DNA of 64,000 bases from Nostoc sphaeroides. GTDB taxonomy: Bacteria > Cyanobacteriota > Cyanobacteriia > Cyanobacteriales > Nostocaceae. Shown piece after piece: positions 8,765 through 17,375 of this stretch (positions are counted from its first letter, which is position 1; each line of letters opens with the position of its first letter). Location: positions 4,524,501 through 4,588,500 of the forward strand of contig NZ_CP031941.1 of assembly GCF_003443655.1 (NCBI RefSeq), written 5' to 3'. The notes below the pieces were generated by a model. The model did not search any database. It was not told the origin of the DNA and saw only the letters and a list, made by a program, of their open reading frames with translations. The translations under genes were made by a program, and so were the position numbers.

Positions 8765-9181
8765 ATGCCTGCAAGAGATATTTATCATGATGCTGTTAAG
8801 AATGCCTTAATTCAAGAAGGCTGGATAATTACAGATGACCCTCTACATTTAAAGTGGGGTCAAAAAGATATGTATGTAGATTTAGGAGCCAAGCAACTCT
8901 TAGCCGCAGAACAAGGAACTAAAAAAATAGCTGTAGAAATCAAAAGTTTTGTAAGTCCCTCAGAAATGGCAGACCTCAAAAATGCCATTGGAGGATTTAT
9001 CATGTATCGTGCTGTTATCCATCGTCTGGAACCAAAAAGAACATTATATTTGGCAGTGCGCGACAGCGTATTTACAGCTTTATTTGAGGAACCAATTGGT
9101 ACACTTTTAATAGAAACTGAGAATCTAAAATTAGTCGTTTTTAATCCAGAAACTGAGAGGATTATCCAATGGATACCTTAG
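8765..9181 (+). CDS. xisH: XisH-family protein
   Basis: 138 residues from MPARDIYHDAVKNAL. The family is named after the fdxN-element excision controlling factor of Anabaena, where XisH and XisI are needed with the XisF recombinase for heterocyst-specific excision. The core resembles a restriction-endonuclease fold: KDMYVDLGAKQLLAAEQG and then AVEIKSF as the ExK element. It overlaps xisI by 13 bp, the usual pairing. There is no recombinase nearby, so this is one of many stand-alone xisHI pairs rather than an element-specific one. ATG 8765 matches the family start better than the in-frame ATG at 8753. Confidence 0.9.
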   Translation: MPARDIYHDAVKNALIQEGWIITDDPLHLKWGQKDMYVDLGAKQLLAAEQGTKKIAVEIKSFVSPSEMADLKNAIGGFIMYRAVIHRLEPKRTLYLAVRDSVFTALFEEPIGTLLIETENLKLVVFNPETERIIQWIP

Positions 9182-9504
9182 ATAATTATCGACGCATGAT
9201 TAAAGAGGTATTAGTACCCTACACGCAAATTCCTTATTCCCATGCAGCTATTGAATGTAAAGCAGTCTTTGATAGTGAGAATGACACCTATTTACTAATA
9301 ACTCTAGGCTGGGATGGTGTCAAGCGTATTCACGGTTGCTTAGTTCATCTTGACATTATTGATGGCAAAATCTGGGTACAACGAGATGACACAGAAGATG
9401 GAGTGACCTACGAATTAGTAACAGCAGGTATTCCTAAAGAGAAAATTGTTTTAGGATTTCACCCGCAAAATGTCAGGAAACATACGGGATATGCAGTTTC
9501 ATGA
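9169..9504 (+). CDS. xisI: XisI-family protein
   Basis: 111 residues, with typical XisI features: N-terminal NYRRMIKEVLVPYTQIPY, central LITLGWDGVKRIHGCLVHLDIIDGKIWVQ (given here in family terms), and the C-terminal GIPKEKIVLGFHPQNVR. It starts inside the xisH end, so translation is probably coupled. XisI accompanies XisH, probably as a partner or antidote-like subunit. The biochemical role is unknown. Confidence 0.9.
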   Translation: MDTLDNYRRMIKEVLVPYTQIPYSHAAIECKAVFDSENDTYLLITLGWDGVKRIHGCLVHLDIIDGKIWVQRDDTEDGVTYELVTAGIPKEKIVLGFHPQNVRKHTGYAVS

Positions 9505-9529
9505 GTTTTAAAATATACTAGAGACTTTC

Positions 9530-10744
9530 TCATATCTTCACTTCTAAGGGCAAAATTACGGTGAAGGTAGAACCAACTCCCACCTCAGAGACTAGCTTAA
9601 TTTCACCTTCGAGTAGTTTTACTAACCGCGAAACGATCGCTAACCCCAATCCTGTACTATCAGGGAGATAGGGGCGATCGCTAAAACTGACGCGAAAGTA
9701 AGGTTCAAATATCTGGGCTTGGTTTTCTGGGGCAATGCCAATTCCAGTGTCAGAAACTGCGATCGCCCATTTCTGATTATCCAACACCTGGCACATTATA
9801 ATAATAGTCCCCGACTCTGTATAGCGAATCGCATTACTAATAAGATTTGTGACAATTTGTTGGCATTGAAAAGGATCTGTGATTATCTCTTTGGGAGCGC
9901 CTTCGCCTTTGGCGTTGGCAAAGCCATCGCAATCTACTACAACTTTTAAATTTTTCCCAGCAGCTATAGGTTCCAGCATTTCACAGACATTATTAATTAA
10001 TTCCCGCACATCGGTGGGGGCTAGGTGGAGTTTTATCTGCCCTGCGTCATACCGCGAAAGTTCTAATACATCGTTGATCAGGTGGAGTAATTGTCTACCA
10101 TTGCGTAGTACCCGCTCAATATGTTCGAGATTGGCTGAGGTGTCTTTTCTCTCAGTTTTTCGTCGTTGTTGGCGTAAAAACAGATCCGAGTAACCAATAA
10201 TGGAAGTTAGAGGATGTTTCAATTCGTGGGCTAGTTGCGAAAGATACTCTTGATTGGCGCTCATTAAGCGCGTAAGTTCTTCATTATGGAGTGTTAGTGA
10301 TGACTGCAACTGCTGTAATTCTCGCAACCGCTCCTCAACATAACTCTTGAAACAGCGAGCGATCGCTTCGTCTATAATAGCGTCAATCAAACGCATGGAA
10401 CGAATTATCTCTTCAGGTGTTCCCCTCAATAAATCTGCTTGTAGAGCATCAAATATTACTGTTCGCAGCAGATGATATTCTCTGGCAATTTCTGCCGGAT
10501 CAAAGCCTTGTTCCGCTCGAATAGCTCCATGCTGGAAACTGGCAATAACCATTGACTGAATATCATTATCTTGAGATTTTGAAAGCACTGTCACCATTGC
10601 TTTCAAAACATCAGGGATGTGATCCTTTACTGCTGTATAAGATAGATCATCAGCACTTTCAATCCGTCTATCCTTGCGAACTGCTAGAATCCATTTATCG
10701 AGGATGGTGTCCGTTTTTTCAGCCAGTACTTGACTAAAATCCAT
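9530..10744 (-). CDS. Sensor histidine kinase with RsbRD-type N-terminal domain
   Basis: 404 residues, soluble. The first 135 residues resemble the RsbR-type N-terminal sensory domain (ILDKWI..., then helices around FDPAEIAREYHLLR). A short coiled coil follows, then the HisKA dimerisation domain with the phospho-accepting His in LAHELKHPLTSIIGY (around 173). The HATPase_c domain ends it: N box LISNAIRYT, G1 DTGIGI, G2 TGLGLAIV. No response regulator is adjacent, so the partner is unknown. The upstream gene-free region is 550 bp. Confidence 0.9.
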   Translation of the reverse strand: MDFSQVLAEKTDTILDKWILAVRKDRRIESADDLSYTAVKDHIPDVLKAMVTVLSKSQDNDIQSMVIASFQHGAIRAEQGFDPAEIAREYHLLRTVIFDALQADLLRGTPEEIIRSMRLIDAIIDEAIARCFKSYVEERLRELQQLQSSLTLHNEELTRLMSANQEYLSQLAHELKHPLTSIIGYSDLFLRQQRRKTERKDTSANLEHIERVLRNGRQLLHLINDVLELSRYDAGQIKLHLAPTDVRELINNVCEMLEPIAAGKNLKVVVDCDGFANAKGEGAPKEIITDPFQCQQIVTNLISNAIRYTESGTIIIMCQVLDNQKWAIAVSDTGIGIAPENQAQIFEPYFRVSFSDRPYLPDSTGLGLAIVSRLVKLLEGEIKLVSEVGVGSTFTVILPLEVKI

Positions 10745-11146
10745 TATGTTAAATTCAGCTAGGAGATAGATGAGTAAACTTCCATATCCAATTAGTTTAG
10801 CGAGTGCAGGCAGTTTATACCAAATTTAACAATTTATTTCACCTACCAAAAGGAATAGATTATACGTGTTCTTTTGTTTGCTGATTAACTATCCGTCTAA
10901 AAAATTTTCACAGCATATTCTATTTTCTATTAAAAAATATTAATCAAGCACGTAAAATTCTTGATGCTTGGCTGGACATTGCAAAGCTTTTCTGTGCAAG
11001 GACTTCACCCACAACACAACTAAAACACTAAGTTTAATTTATTACTAAAAGCCAAAAAATAATACTGAATTAGGGTATTAAAATAAACAGCATTTCTCAG
11101 ATTATAGATGGCTTTTACTGAGCATCGATGTTATATTATGCATAAT
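10745..11146. other. Gene-free stretch upstream of the kinase
   Basis: AT-rich DNA without a convincing ORF. I see no clear palindrome or repeat here. It presumably holds the kinase promoter. Confidence 0.4.
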
Positions 11147-11274
11147 GGGAACTCCAAAAAATAAATTATTCCACATTAAAGTCGTTGACTGTTGACTGTT
11201 GACTGAAAACTCGTGAACCGTCAACGGTCAACAGTCAACAATAGCAATGGAATATTTTTTTACTTGGAAGTCCC
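11147..11274. repeat. Palindromic dispersed repeat (family J, copy 1)
   Basis: It starts GGGAACTCCAA and ends TTGGAAGTCCC, near-perfect inverted ends. Inside are tandem GTTGACT units that face GTCAAC units, forming a large hairpin. An inverted copy of the same design is at 60115-60249. It is non-coding and probably a MITE-like element. Confidence 0.7.
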
Positions 11275-11296
11275 TAATTTAGTATCCATATAGAGT

Positions 11297-11522
11297 AAGT
11301 CAGCCTAATTCAGCGTGTCACAGTGCATAACGCTGGAGCGGAGGAACCAAATTGTGGGGCGTATCTTATAGAAAGTGAGGAGTTGAGAGTGAGGAGTTAG
11401 AAATTACTAATATTTAACTCATAACTGATAACTCATAACTCATAACTCATAACTTTCTTATGAAGGGCATCTCTCAGCCCTAGCCCGTCAGCTAACTTCG
11501 TAGGCATTGAGAGGAGACTGAA
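11297..11522 (+). promoter_or_regulatory. c-di-AMP (ydaO/yuaA-type) riboswitch with inserted repeat DNA
   Basis: Contains the conserved blocks of the ydaO motif in order: GGAGCGGAGGAACCAA (11335 on), TGTGGGGCGTATCT, and TAGCCCGTCAGCTAACTTCG followed by TAGGC. The same blocks recur in a second copy at 15007-15133. The class senses cyclic di-AMP and usually turns expression off. Between GGCGTATCT and the second half lies an extra stretch of about 90 nt made of tandem GAGGAGTT/ACTCATA-type repeats. It is closed by AGAAAGT (11370-11376) and ACTTTCT (11452-11458), extending a peripheral stem. It leads the transporter operon 97 bp downstream. Confidence 0.85.
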
Positions 11523-11618
11523 GAGACGGCATTTTTATAATGTTCTGATCTCATCGGTGTCCAAGGCTGGTACTGCTCGGATCCTTTGTACCTGCACTTA
11601 AATCTGTTGAGGTCATAA

Positions 11619-12470
11619 ATGATATTTCAACTAAATTTGGCTGCGATCGCAGCGATCGCAACACAAGCTGCGTGGAAAAAAACAAAACCTGTGATCCTCA
11701 GAGATGTCTTCATTCTACCTGTATTGGGGTTCTTGGGAATAATTGTGTTGTGGTGGATTGTTGCACTTGCCAATAATGAATTGATGCCCACCCCGCCAGA
11801 AGCGTTAATCGCTAATCTAGACTACATCTTAAATCCCTTCTACCAGCGAGGCCCTGGCAACTTGGGAATTGGTTGGTTGTTAATAGCAAGTTTGCGCCGG
11901 GTATTACTAGGCTTTTCGTTAGGTGCGATAGTAGCAATTCCTCTGGGGTTTCTAATTGGCATGTCAAGACCGGCAATGCTAGCACTCAATCCGATCATTC
12001 AAATTTTTAAACCCGTATCCCCCCTAGCTTGGCTACCCATCGCCTTAGCAATTTTTAATTTAGCAGAACCTTCCGCCATTTTTGTCATCTTTATTACCTC
12101 CTTATGGCCGACAATTATTAATACGGCTTTAGGAGTTTCTAGCGTTCCCAAAGATTACTTAGATGTGGCACGAGTCCTAGAAATGCCCCGTTGGCGACGG
12201 ATTACAAAAATAATTTGGCCTGCAAGTTTGCCGTATATTTTTACAGGTTTACGAATTAGTTTAGGCATAGCTTGGCTGGTAATCGTCGCCGTGGAAATGC
12301 TCACAGGTGGTATTGGTATCGGCTTTTTTGTCTGGGATGAATGGAGTCGCTTAAACCTGAGTTCAGTCTTTTTAGCTGTGTTCATAATTGGTGTAACTGG
12401 GTTAATCTTAGATTACGCCGTGGGCAAAATCCAAGAATTAGTAACCCATCGCCCTAAAACTTCCAACTAA
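11619..12470 (+). CDS. NrtB/CmpB/SsuC-type ABC transporter permease
   Basis: 283 residues with about six membrane segments and the EAA loop region around PKDYLDVARVLEMPRWRRI. It belongs to the nitrate/bicarbonate/sulfonate/taurine permease group. It is first in a three-gene set (permease, binding protein, ATPase) preceded by a c-di-AMP riboswitch. The substrate is not decided by sequence: nitrate, bicarbonate, cyanate and sulfonate systems all share this fold. The riboswitch hints at osmotic or carbon control rather than nitrogen control. Confidence 0.88.
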   Translation: MIFQLNLAAIAAIATQAAWKKTKPVILRDVFILPVLGFLGIIVLWWIVALANNELMPTPPEALIANLDYILNPFYQRGPGNLGIGWLLIASLRRVLLGFSLGAIVAIPLGFLIGMSRPAMLALNPIIQIFKPVSPLAWLPIALAIFNLAEPSAIFVIFITSLWPTIINTALGVSSVPKDYLDVARVLEMPRWRRITKIIWPASLPYIFTGLRISLGIAWLVIVAVEMLTGGIGIGFFVWDEWSRLNLSSVFLAVFIIGVTGLILDYAVGKIQELVTHRPKTSN

Positions 12471-12557
12471 CAAAATTAGGCTGCTATCAAAACAGCAAGA
12501 TTTAATAAGACTCTGCACCTGAAGCGTGAGCATTTAATCACCAATGGAGCTACAAAA

Positions 12558-14000
12558 ATGGGTGATATTAACTGGACTCGACGAGATATTATCAAGGGAA
12601 TAGGAGCAACAACGGCGGGAATGGCGCTGTCCTCCTGTGGGATTTCAGGAGATAGATCAGCTAAAGGACTAACAGAAGAAGCCTTAGCTGTGCAACCAGT
12701 AGTTAGATCCCAAGACCTAGAAAAATCCGATCTTACCGTTGGTTACGTTCCTGTTAATGATTGTGCGCCATTTGCGATCGCCTGGAAAAAAGGCTTCTTC
12801 CGCAAATATGGTTTGAACGTCACACTCAACCGCGAAGCCAGTTGGGCCACCTCCCGCGACGGTTTAATTTTTGGTCGCCTGGATGCTTCACCCATAGTAT
12901 CTGGTGCTGTTACCAACGCCAGAATTGGTGCTGAAGGCGCACGCCAGGCCCCCTTGTGTGCAGCCATGACCATACACCGCCACGGTAACGCCATGACAAT
13001 GAACAAAGCCATGTGGGATTTTGGGCTACGTCCGTGGTACGAGTATCAAGAAAAATATGGCGATGGCGCTTTAGAAGCCTTTGGGCGCGATTTCCGAGGC
13101 TACTTTGACAAGCAACCACCAGAAAACAGAGTTTGGGCAGTAGTATTAAGTTCCGCCATTTACGAATACTTTATCCGTTACTTATCCGCCGCCGCAGGTG
13201 TTGATCCGCTTAAAGAGTTTCGCGTCATTATCGTTCCGCCTCCCCAAATGCTGACAAATGTGCGAATTGGGGCAATGCAAGCTTACATGGTTGCAGAACC
13301 CTGGAATACACGGGCAATAACAGGTAATGAAAACATCGGCTTTACCTTCGCACAAGGTAAAGAAGTCTGGTTGGGACACCCAGATCGACTTTTGGGGGTG
13401 ATGGAATCTTTCATTGACCAATATCCCAACACCTATCGTTCCCTAGTCAAGGCGATGATTGAAGCTTGCCAATATTGCAGCAAAGCAGAAAACCGCCAAG
13501 AAGTAGCCGAACTCATAACACACCGTTCCTTTACAGGTGCTATACCTAAAAAGAAAAATGCCCCAATTGCGAAATTTACAAGTCCGGGAATTCTCGGAAA
13601 TTACAACTATGGCGGCTTTGACGGCAAAGATCGCACCATCAAAGCTGCTGACACCACGATTTTCTTCGATATTCCTGACAACCTTCCCAAACAGCCAGGA
13701 GAACATTCCACATTCTTATGGAGATCGAGAAGTATCTGGTTGATGACACAAGCCGCGCGGTGGGGACAAATTAAAGAATTTCCCAAAAATGCCGAGAAGC
13801 TAGCGGAACTTGGCTGGAGAACAGATTTATATCGGGAGATAGCATCTGAAATGGGCATTCAGTGTCCCAAGGATGATTACAAAGTCGAACCACCAGAAGT
13901 ATTTATAGATAAGAAAGGCTTCGACCCCAGCGATCCGGTGGGCTATCTAAATAGTTTTGCCATCAGGGCTAATGCTCCCACTAACTTTTTCATGTCTTAA
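12558..14000 (+). CDS. NrtA/CmpA-type substrate-binding lipoprotein with Tat-like signal
   Basis: 480 residues. The N-terminus has twin arginines (TRRDIIKG) followed by a hydrophobic stretch and LSSC with Cys27 as lipidation site, so it is probably exported folded and anchored in the membrane. The body starts VGYVPVNDCAPFAIAWKKGFF and follows the NrtA/CmpA pattern, including YMVAEPWN. It is longer than small SsuA/TauA proteins and close to NrtA and CmpA in size. It delivers the solute to the permease encoded just upstream. Whether it binds nitrate, bicarbonate or another anion cannot be told here. GGAG precedes the ATG. Confidence 0.88.
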   Translation: MGDINWTRRDIIKGIGATTAGMALSSCGISGDRSAKGLTEEALAVQPVVRSQDLEKSDLTVGYVPVNDCAPFAIAWKKGFFRKYGLNVTLNREASWATSRDGLIFGRLDASPIVSGAVTNARIGAEGARQAPLCAAMTIHRHGNAMTMNKAMWDFGLRPWYEYQEKYGDGALEAFGRDFRGYFDKQPPENRVWAVVLSSAIYEYFIRYLSAAAGVDPLKEFRVIIVPPPQMLTNVRIGAMQAYMVAEPWNTRAITGNENIGFTFAQGKEVWLGHPDRLLGVMESFIDQYPNTYRSLVKAMIEACQYCSKAENRQEVAELITHRSFTGAIPKKKNAPIAKFTSPGILGNYNYGGFDGKDRTIKAADTTIFFDIPDNLPKQPGEHSTFLWRSRSIWLMTQAARWGQIKEFPKNAEKLAELGWRTDLYREIASEMGIQCPKDDYKVEPPEVFIDKKGFDPSDPVGYLNSFAIRANAPTNFFMS

Positions 14001-14144
14001 GCTGTGTGCATTTAATTCGCACAGCTAGGGCGGGCAAGATGCTCACCCCACAAGAGATTTATTTTTGGGAGGCTGCAAAAAAAATTAGCTGAAATCCCAA
14101 GTTTAAATATTGACTGATGACTAAATTATTTCTGGAGCATTTTG

Positions 14145-14984
14145 ATGATGGAATATACTTCATTACCTATTAATACCCAGACCAAAGTTATGCCCCGCCG
14201 TGGCTTTTTAGAAATTGAAAATTTAGTCAAGTCTTATCCGACACCTGATAAAGATAACTTTGTTGTTTTAGATGGAGTTAATCTTACGATTGGTGAAGAT
14301 GAATATATTTCTGTAATTGGTCACTCAGGTTGTGGAAAATCAACCCTACTAAAGATAGTAGCTGGTTTAGAAAAAGCCACTTCCGGCTCAGTAAGGCTAG
14401 ATGGAAAAGAAATTCGTCAGCCAGGAGCCGAACGGATGATGGTATTTCAGAACTATTCACTGTTACCTTGGTTAACAGTACGAGAAAATATCCGGTTAGC
14501 TGTGGATGAAGTGTTAAAAAATGCTAATCGTGCCGAGAAAATTAGCATTGTAAATCAACACTTGGCAATGGTAAACTTGACGGCGGCGGCTGACAAATAT
14601 CCTGATGAAATCTCTGGAGGTATGAAACAACGAGTAGGTATTGCCAGAGCTTTAGCAATTCGTCCGAAAATGTTGCTGATGGATGAACCTTTTGGGGCGC
14701 TAGATGCACTAACTCGTGGCAAATTACAACGGCAGGTATTGGATATTTGGGAAAATAATCGTCAAGCAGTGATGATGATTACCCACGATGTAGACGAAGC
14801 AATTTATATGTCCGATCGCATCGTCTTGATGACCAATGGCCCATCTGCTAGTATAGGAGAGATATTAGAAGTTCCTTTTGAACATCCACGCGATCGCGCT
14901 GCCATGCGAAACTCAAAAGAATATTTTGAACTTCGCAACCACGCTCTGAATTTCCTCGATCGATATTTTGCCCAAGACGAGTAA
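14145..14984 (+). CDS. NrtD/SsuB-type ABC transporter ATPase
   Basis: 279 residues. Walker A GHSGCGKST, Q-loop FQNYSLLPW, signature SGGMKQR, Walker B LLMDEPFGALD and the H-loop THDVDEA are all intact. It energises the permease encoded at 11619. There is no extra C-terminal binding-protein-like domain, unlike NrtC/CmpC, so the system uses a single ATPase. ATG 14145 follows TCTGGAG by 7 nt and is preferred to the TTG at 14142. The 140-bp gap after the binding-protein gene holds no feature I recognise. Confidence 0.92.
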   Translation: MMEYTSLPINTQTKVMPRRGFLEIENLVKSYPTPDKDNFVVLDGVNLTIGEDEYISVIGHSGCGKSTLLKIVAGLEKATSGSVRLDGKEIRQPGAERMMVFQNYSLLPWLTVRENIRLAVDEVLKNANRAEKISIVNQHLAMVNLTAAADKYPDEISGGMKQRVGIARALAIRPKMLLMDEPFGALDALTRGKLQRQVLDIWENNRQAVMMITHDVDEAIYMSDRIVLMTNGPSASIGEILEVPFEHPRDRAAMRNSKEYFELRNHALNFLDRYFAQDE

Positions 14985-15006
14985 ATTAGATTATCATTTT
15001 TTTTAG

Positions 15007-15133
15007 TGGGTAGCCTAATTCAAATTCATGAAAGCTGAATTTGGAACGGAGGAACCAATGTTTGGGGCTAATCTTACGAGAGACACCTTCCAGTCTTAGC
15101 CCGTCAGCTAACTCCGTAGGCAATGGAGGGAAC
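15007..15133 (+). promoter_or_regulatory. c-di-AMP (ydaO/yuaA-type) riboswitch, compact copy
   Basis: Same motif order as the copy at 11297: AACGGAGGAACCAA, TTTGGGGCTAATCT, then TTAGCCCGTCAGCTAACTCC and GTAGGCAATGGAGGG. It lacks the repeat insertion, giving the normal size of about 125 nt. A hairpin, AACCCCCAA paired with TTGGGGTTT (about 15131-15174), follows and may be the expression platform. The controlled gene is the universal-stress-type protein at 15346. Confidence 0.85.
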
Positions 15134-15176
15134 CCCCAAGACTTTGGCTGTAATACAGTTATTATTGGGGTTTCCT
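15131..15176 (+). terminator. Possible riboswitch expression-platform hairpin
   Basis: GGAACCCCCAA and TTGGGGTTTCC flank a 25-nt loop directly after the riboswitch aptamer. The U-run is weak (TTCCTTGATTG). It could act as a conditional terminator. Confidence 0.45.
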
Positions 15177-15345
15177 TGATTGATTTAAGATTTTAAATTT
15201 TGGTTATCGTCACTCAATCTAAAGTCCAAAATCGTTCGACTGAGCGACTTGCATTGAGCGAAGTCGAAAGGAGCCGAAGTCCAAAATCTCAAATTGGTCG
15301 CCCTGCTTCTCATTGTTAATTCATTTCATTGGGAGAAGTAAAGCT

Positions 15346-15981
15346 GTGCAAATTAAGCCAATGTTAGCACGTCTGCAAAGTGCCACAGGCCGAGATGACT
15401 TAATTGAACAAATGGTACTGCTGCCAGAACCAAAAAAACCTTTTTCTCAAAAACCTCAAACAGCAAAATCAGTTAATTTAATTGTTGCATACAACGCATC
15501 TCCTAACAGTCATACGGCGCTAGATATTGCCTTTTGGATTGCCCATCAAACGCGTTTAGCCACCAATGCAGAAGTCACCGTTCAAGCCGTTTATGTACTG
15601 GAAGACAATTCAAAAAGCCAGTATCCAAATGTCTTGAGCTTACCAATACAACAGCCGACATTTGAGTACCAAATCAGTGAAATATCAAAGTCTGCCACAC
15701 AGGTATTAACTCAACCCCAATTGCAGACAGTGGTAACTCCCCTGCAACAAGCAGATATAATTCTCTGGCAAGCCCGAAGTCTGGCTGAAGAATGGCAAGG
15801 TTGCTTCAAATCTCATTTACGATTTGGCTGCATTTCTACAGAACTTAACAAAGTTGTTGAATCAGAAGCTGCCGATATTCTGTTTCTCGGTTGCAATTCT
15901 GTCAATCATCCGATGATTGAGGCTCTAGGTTGTAATTTCCCCTGCGCTGTTTTGGGTATTCCCAGTTGTATTGATGAATAA
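15346..15981 (+). CDS. Universal stress protein (UspA-like)
   Basis: 211 residues from the GTG at 15346, which follows GGGAGAAG. A TTG at 15313 is less likely because it lacks a ribosome-binding site. After a 45-residue N-terminal extension the Usp fold begins, VNLIVAYNASPNSHTALDIAFWIA, with a later segment like DIILWQARSLAEEW and ADILFLGCNS. The usual glycine-rich nucleotide-binding GxxGxxxxxxxxGS/T motif is not obvious, so ATP binding is uncertain. It is led by a c-di-AMP riboswitch. c-di-AMP also binds some Usp proteins, but nothing here shows that. Confidence 0.7.
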   Translation: MQIKPMLARLQSATGRDDLIEQMVLLPEPKKPFSQKPQTAKSVNLIVAYNASPNSHTALDIAFWIAHQTRLATNAEVTVQAVYVLEDNSKSQYPNVLSLPIQQPTFEYQISEISKSATQVLTQPQLQTVVTPLQQADIILWQARSLAEEWQGCFKSHLRFGCISTELNKVVESEAADILFLGCNSVNHPMIEALGCNFPCAVLGIPSCIDE

Positions 15982-16062
15982 TCACAAGAAAATCGCGGAA
16001 CGTGTGGAAGCGACTTGGCTTTGAAACAGTGAACAGTCAACAGTTATCAGTTATCAGTTAAA

Positions 16063-16125
16063 TTGACATCAATGGGCACTGCCGTGCCCTTACGGGTGTA
16101 CCTCACGTAAACGAGAACCGCTATA
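16063..16125. repeat. Partial copy of dispersed repeat A
   Basis: Right half of the 107-bp element seen complete at 53197-53303. It has the GGGCACTGCCGTGCCC palindrome and ends ACGAGAACCGCTATA. The left end is replaced by unrelated repeat DNA. Confidence 0.7.
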
Positions 16126-16138
16126 AGCACATACTTTA

Positions 16139-16178
16139 ACAACCTCTAAGAGCTTGCGAGAAGGGGTTCTTTTTTTTA
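16139..16178 (+). terminator. Possible terminator after the universal stress protein gene
   Basis: AACCTCT...AGAAGGGGTT can pair imperfectly and is followed by eight T residues. It lies about 160 bp downstream of the gene, beyond a repeat. Confidence 0.45.
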
Positions 16179-16191
16179 TGGGTAATTTGGC

Positions 16192-16313
16192 GGACATAAT
16201 CCAATACGGTTCAGTTAAGGATTTTTGGTACTAATTTTAGACCTGTAGAGACGCGAAATTTCGCGTCTTTACCAAGGTTTTTGGGCTTAACTGAACTGTA
16301 TTGGGACATAATC
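16192..16313. mobile_element. MITE D1 (102 bp) with 10-bp target duplication
   Basis: The element at 16202-16303 starts CAATACGGTTCAGTTAAG and ends CTTAACTGAACTGTATTG, with a central hairpin GACGCGAAATTTCGCGTC. GGACATAATC is present on both sides (16192-16201 and 16304-16313), a perfect 10-bp target duplication. It is inverted and slightly diverged relative to copies D2-D4. Confidence 0.9.
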
Positions 16314-16369
16314 TTCAATGAAGGTAATATTTTACCTTCCGACCGAACAAGCGCCGGGAAATAGCTAAT

Positions 16370-16984
16370 CTAATCGGCGCATTTATTGATTAGGTGTGTC
16401 AAGGCATCAATCAGGCGATCGCTTTCCATTGGTATAATGTCCTCTCCATGCATCACATTTTGAGTAATATGAAAATGCACCAATGCTCCTATGAGAATTC
16501 TTGCTGTTGCCTCTGGGTCAGGTATCTTTAATTCAGGAGCCGTTAAGTACTGAGTCAGAGTTTCCGTTACTGGCTTAATCATCGCCCGAACACAAATTTG
16601 AGCTAACTCAGGAAAACGCCCAGATTCCCCAATTAAAACTCGCATAAATGCACTATGTTCTTTGTCATTAAGCATCTGCTCTAATGCTTTGGTTGCTACC
16701 TGGTGCAGTATAGCTACTGGTTCTCCCTCAATAGGTTCTGTGCCAAAAATGGAGTTGTTCTTTTTGCTTGCCAGTTGCTCTAACAGTACTTTAAAAAGTC
16801 CTTCTTTATCTTGAAAGTGGCTGTAGACTGTCGCTTTAGAAACACCTGCTGCTACTGCTACCCGATCCATGCTTGTACCAGCATAGCCATGTTGAAGGAA
16901 TTCTTGCATTGCCCCTTGCAGAATTTGCTCCACTTTATCAACGGAATTGTCTCGATCGACTTCGCCAGCTTTGATGCGTACCAT
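16370..16984 (-). CDS. TetR-family transcriptional regulator
   Basis: 204 residues. The N-terminal helix-turn-helix (about 18-62) contains GYAGTSMDRVAVAAGVSKAT and VYSHFQDKEGLF, a clear TetR signature, and the rest is a helical ligand-binding domain. The gene is divergent from the devBCA-type exporter. The 390-bp gap contains paired palindromes that may be its operators. The likely role is a ligand-relieved repressor of the exporter, as in many TetR-efflux pairs. The ligand is unknown. Confidence 0.92.
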   Translation of the reverse strand: MVRIKAGEVDRDNSVDKVEQILQGAMQEFLQHGYAGTSMDRVAVAAGVSKATVYSHFQDKEGLFKVLLEQLASKKNNSIFGTEPIEGEPVAILHQVATKALEQMLNDKEHSAFMRVLIGESGRFPELAQICVRAMIKPVTETLTQYLTAPELKIPDPEATARILIGALVHFHITQNVMHGEDIIPMESDRLIDALTHLINKCAD

Positions 16985-17290
16985 TTATTAATCATCCTTT
17001 CTTATAAACAATATTAATAGATGCTGCAAAATGCCCCACTACAAAATGGCGAAAATAAATATACCCTTCATTGAAGGGGGCAGGAGGCAAAACAGTGCTG
17101 AGTTAGGAGTTAGGAGTTTGGAGTTTGGAGTTATTCTTCCCTCTGCCCACTCCCCACTCAGCACGGGCTAAACCATAGCTATCCGCTAACGGAAAAAAGG
17201 AACTCAGCACTCTTGAGGGGCAGGGGGCACGAATAGTATTCTGCTGCATAATGCCTTTGCAAATTGATTGACAAGTTTAGTTGTATCATA

Positions 17291-17342
17291 TTGACTAAAC
17301 TAGTCCGTTTAGTTTAGCATAAGTTGAACTGGACAGTTTAGT
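17291..17342 (+). promoter_or_regulatory. Two operator-like palindromes before devB homologue
   Basis: AAACTAGTCCGTTTAGT (17298-17314) and GAACTGGACAGTTTAGT (17326-17342) are similar 17-mers 28 bp apart. Each has an inverted AAACT/AGTTT-like core. The first overlaps CTAAAC-N6-GTTTAG, and TTGACT at 17291 could be a -35. The spacing of nearly three helical turns suits cooperative TetR dimers. Confidence 0.55.
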
Positions 17343-17375
17343 ACAAGTTGCTACTGGTGGTAAGGGGAAAATAGT

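Noticed and set aside
8765..9504. An excisable element controlled by xisHI
   Set aside because: No recombinase gene and no pair of direct-repeat attachment sites were seen around the genes.
12155..13858. Several ORFs antisense to the transporter genes
   Set aside because: Shadow frames of clearly coding permease and binding-protein genes.
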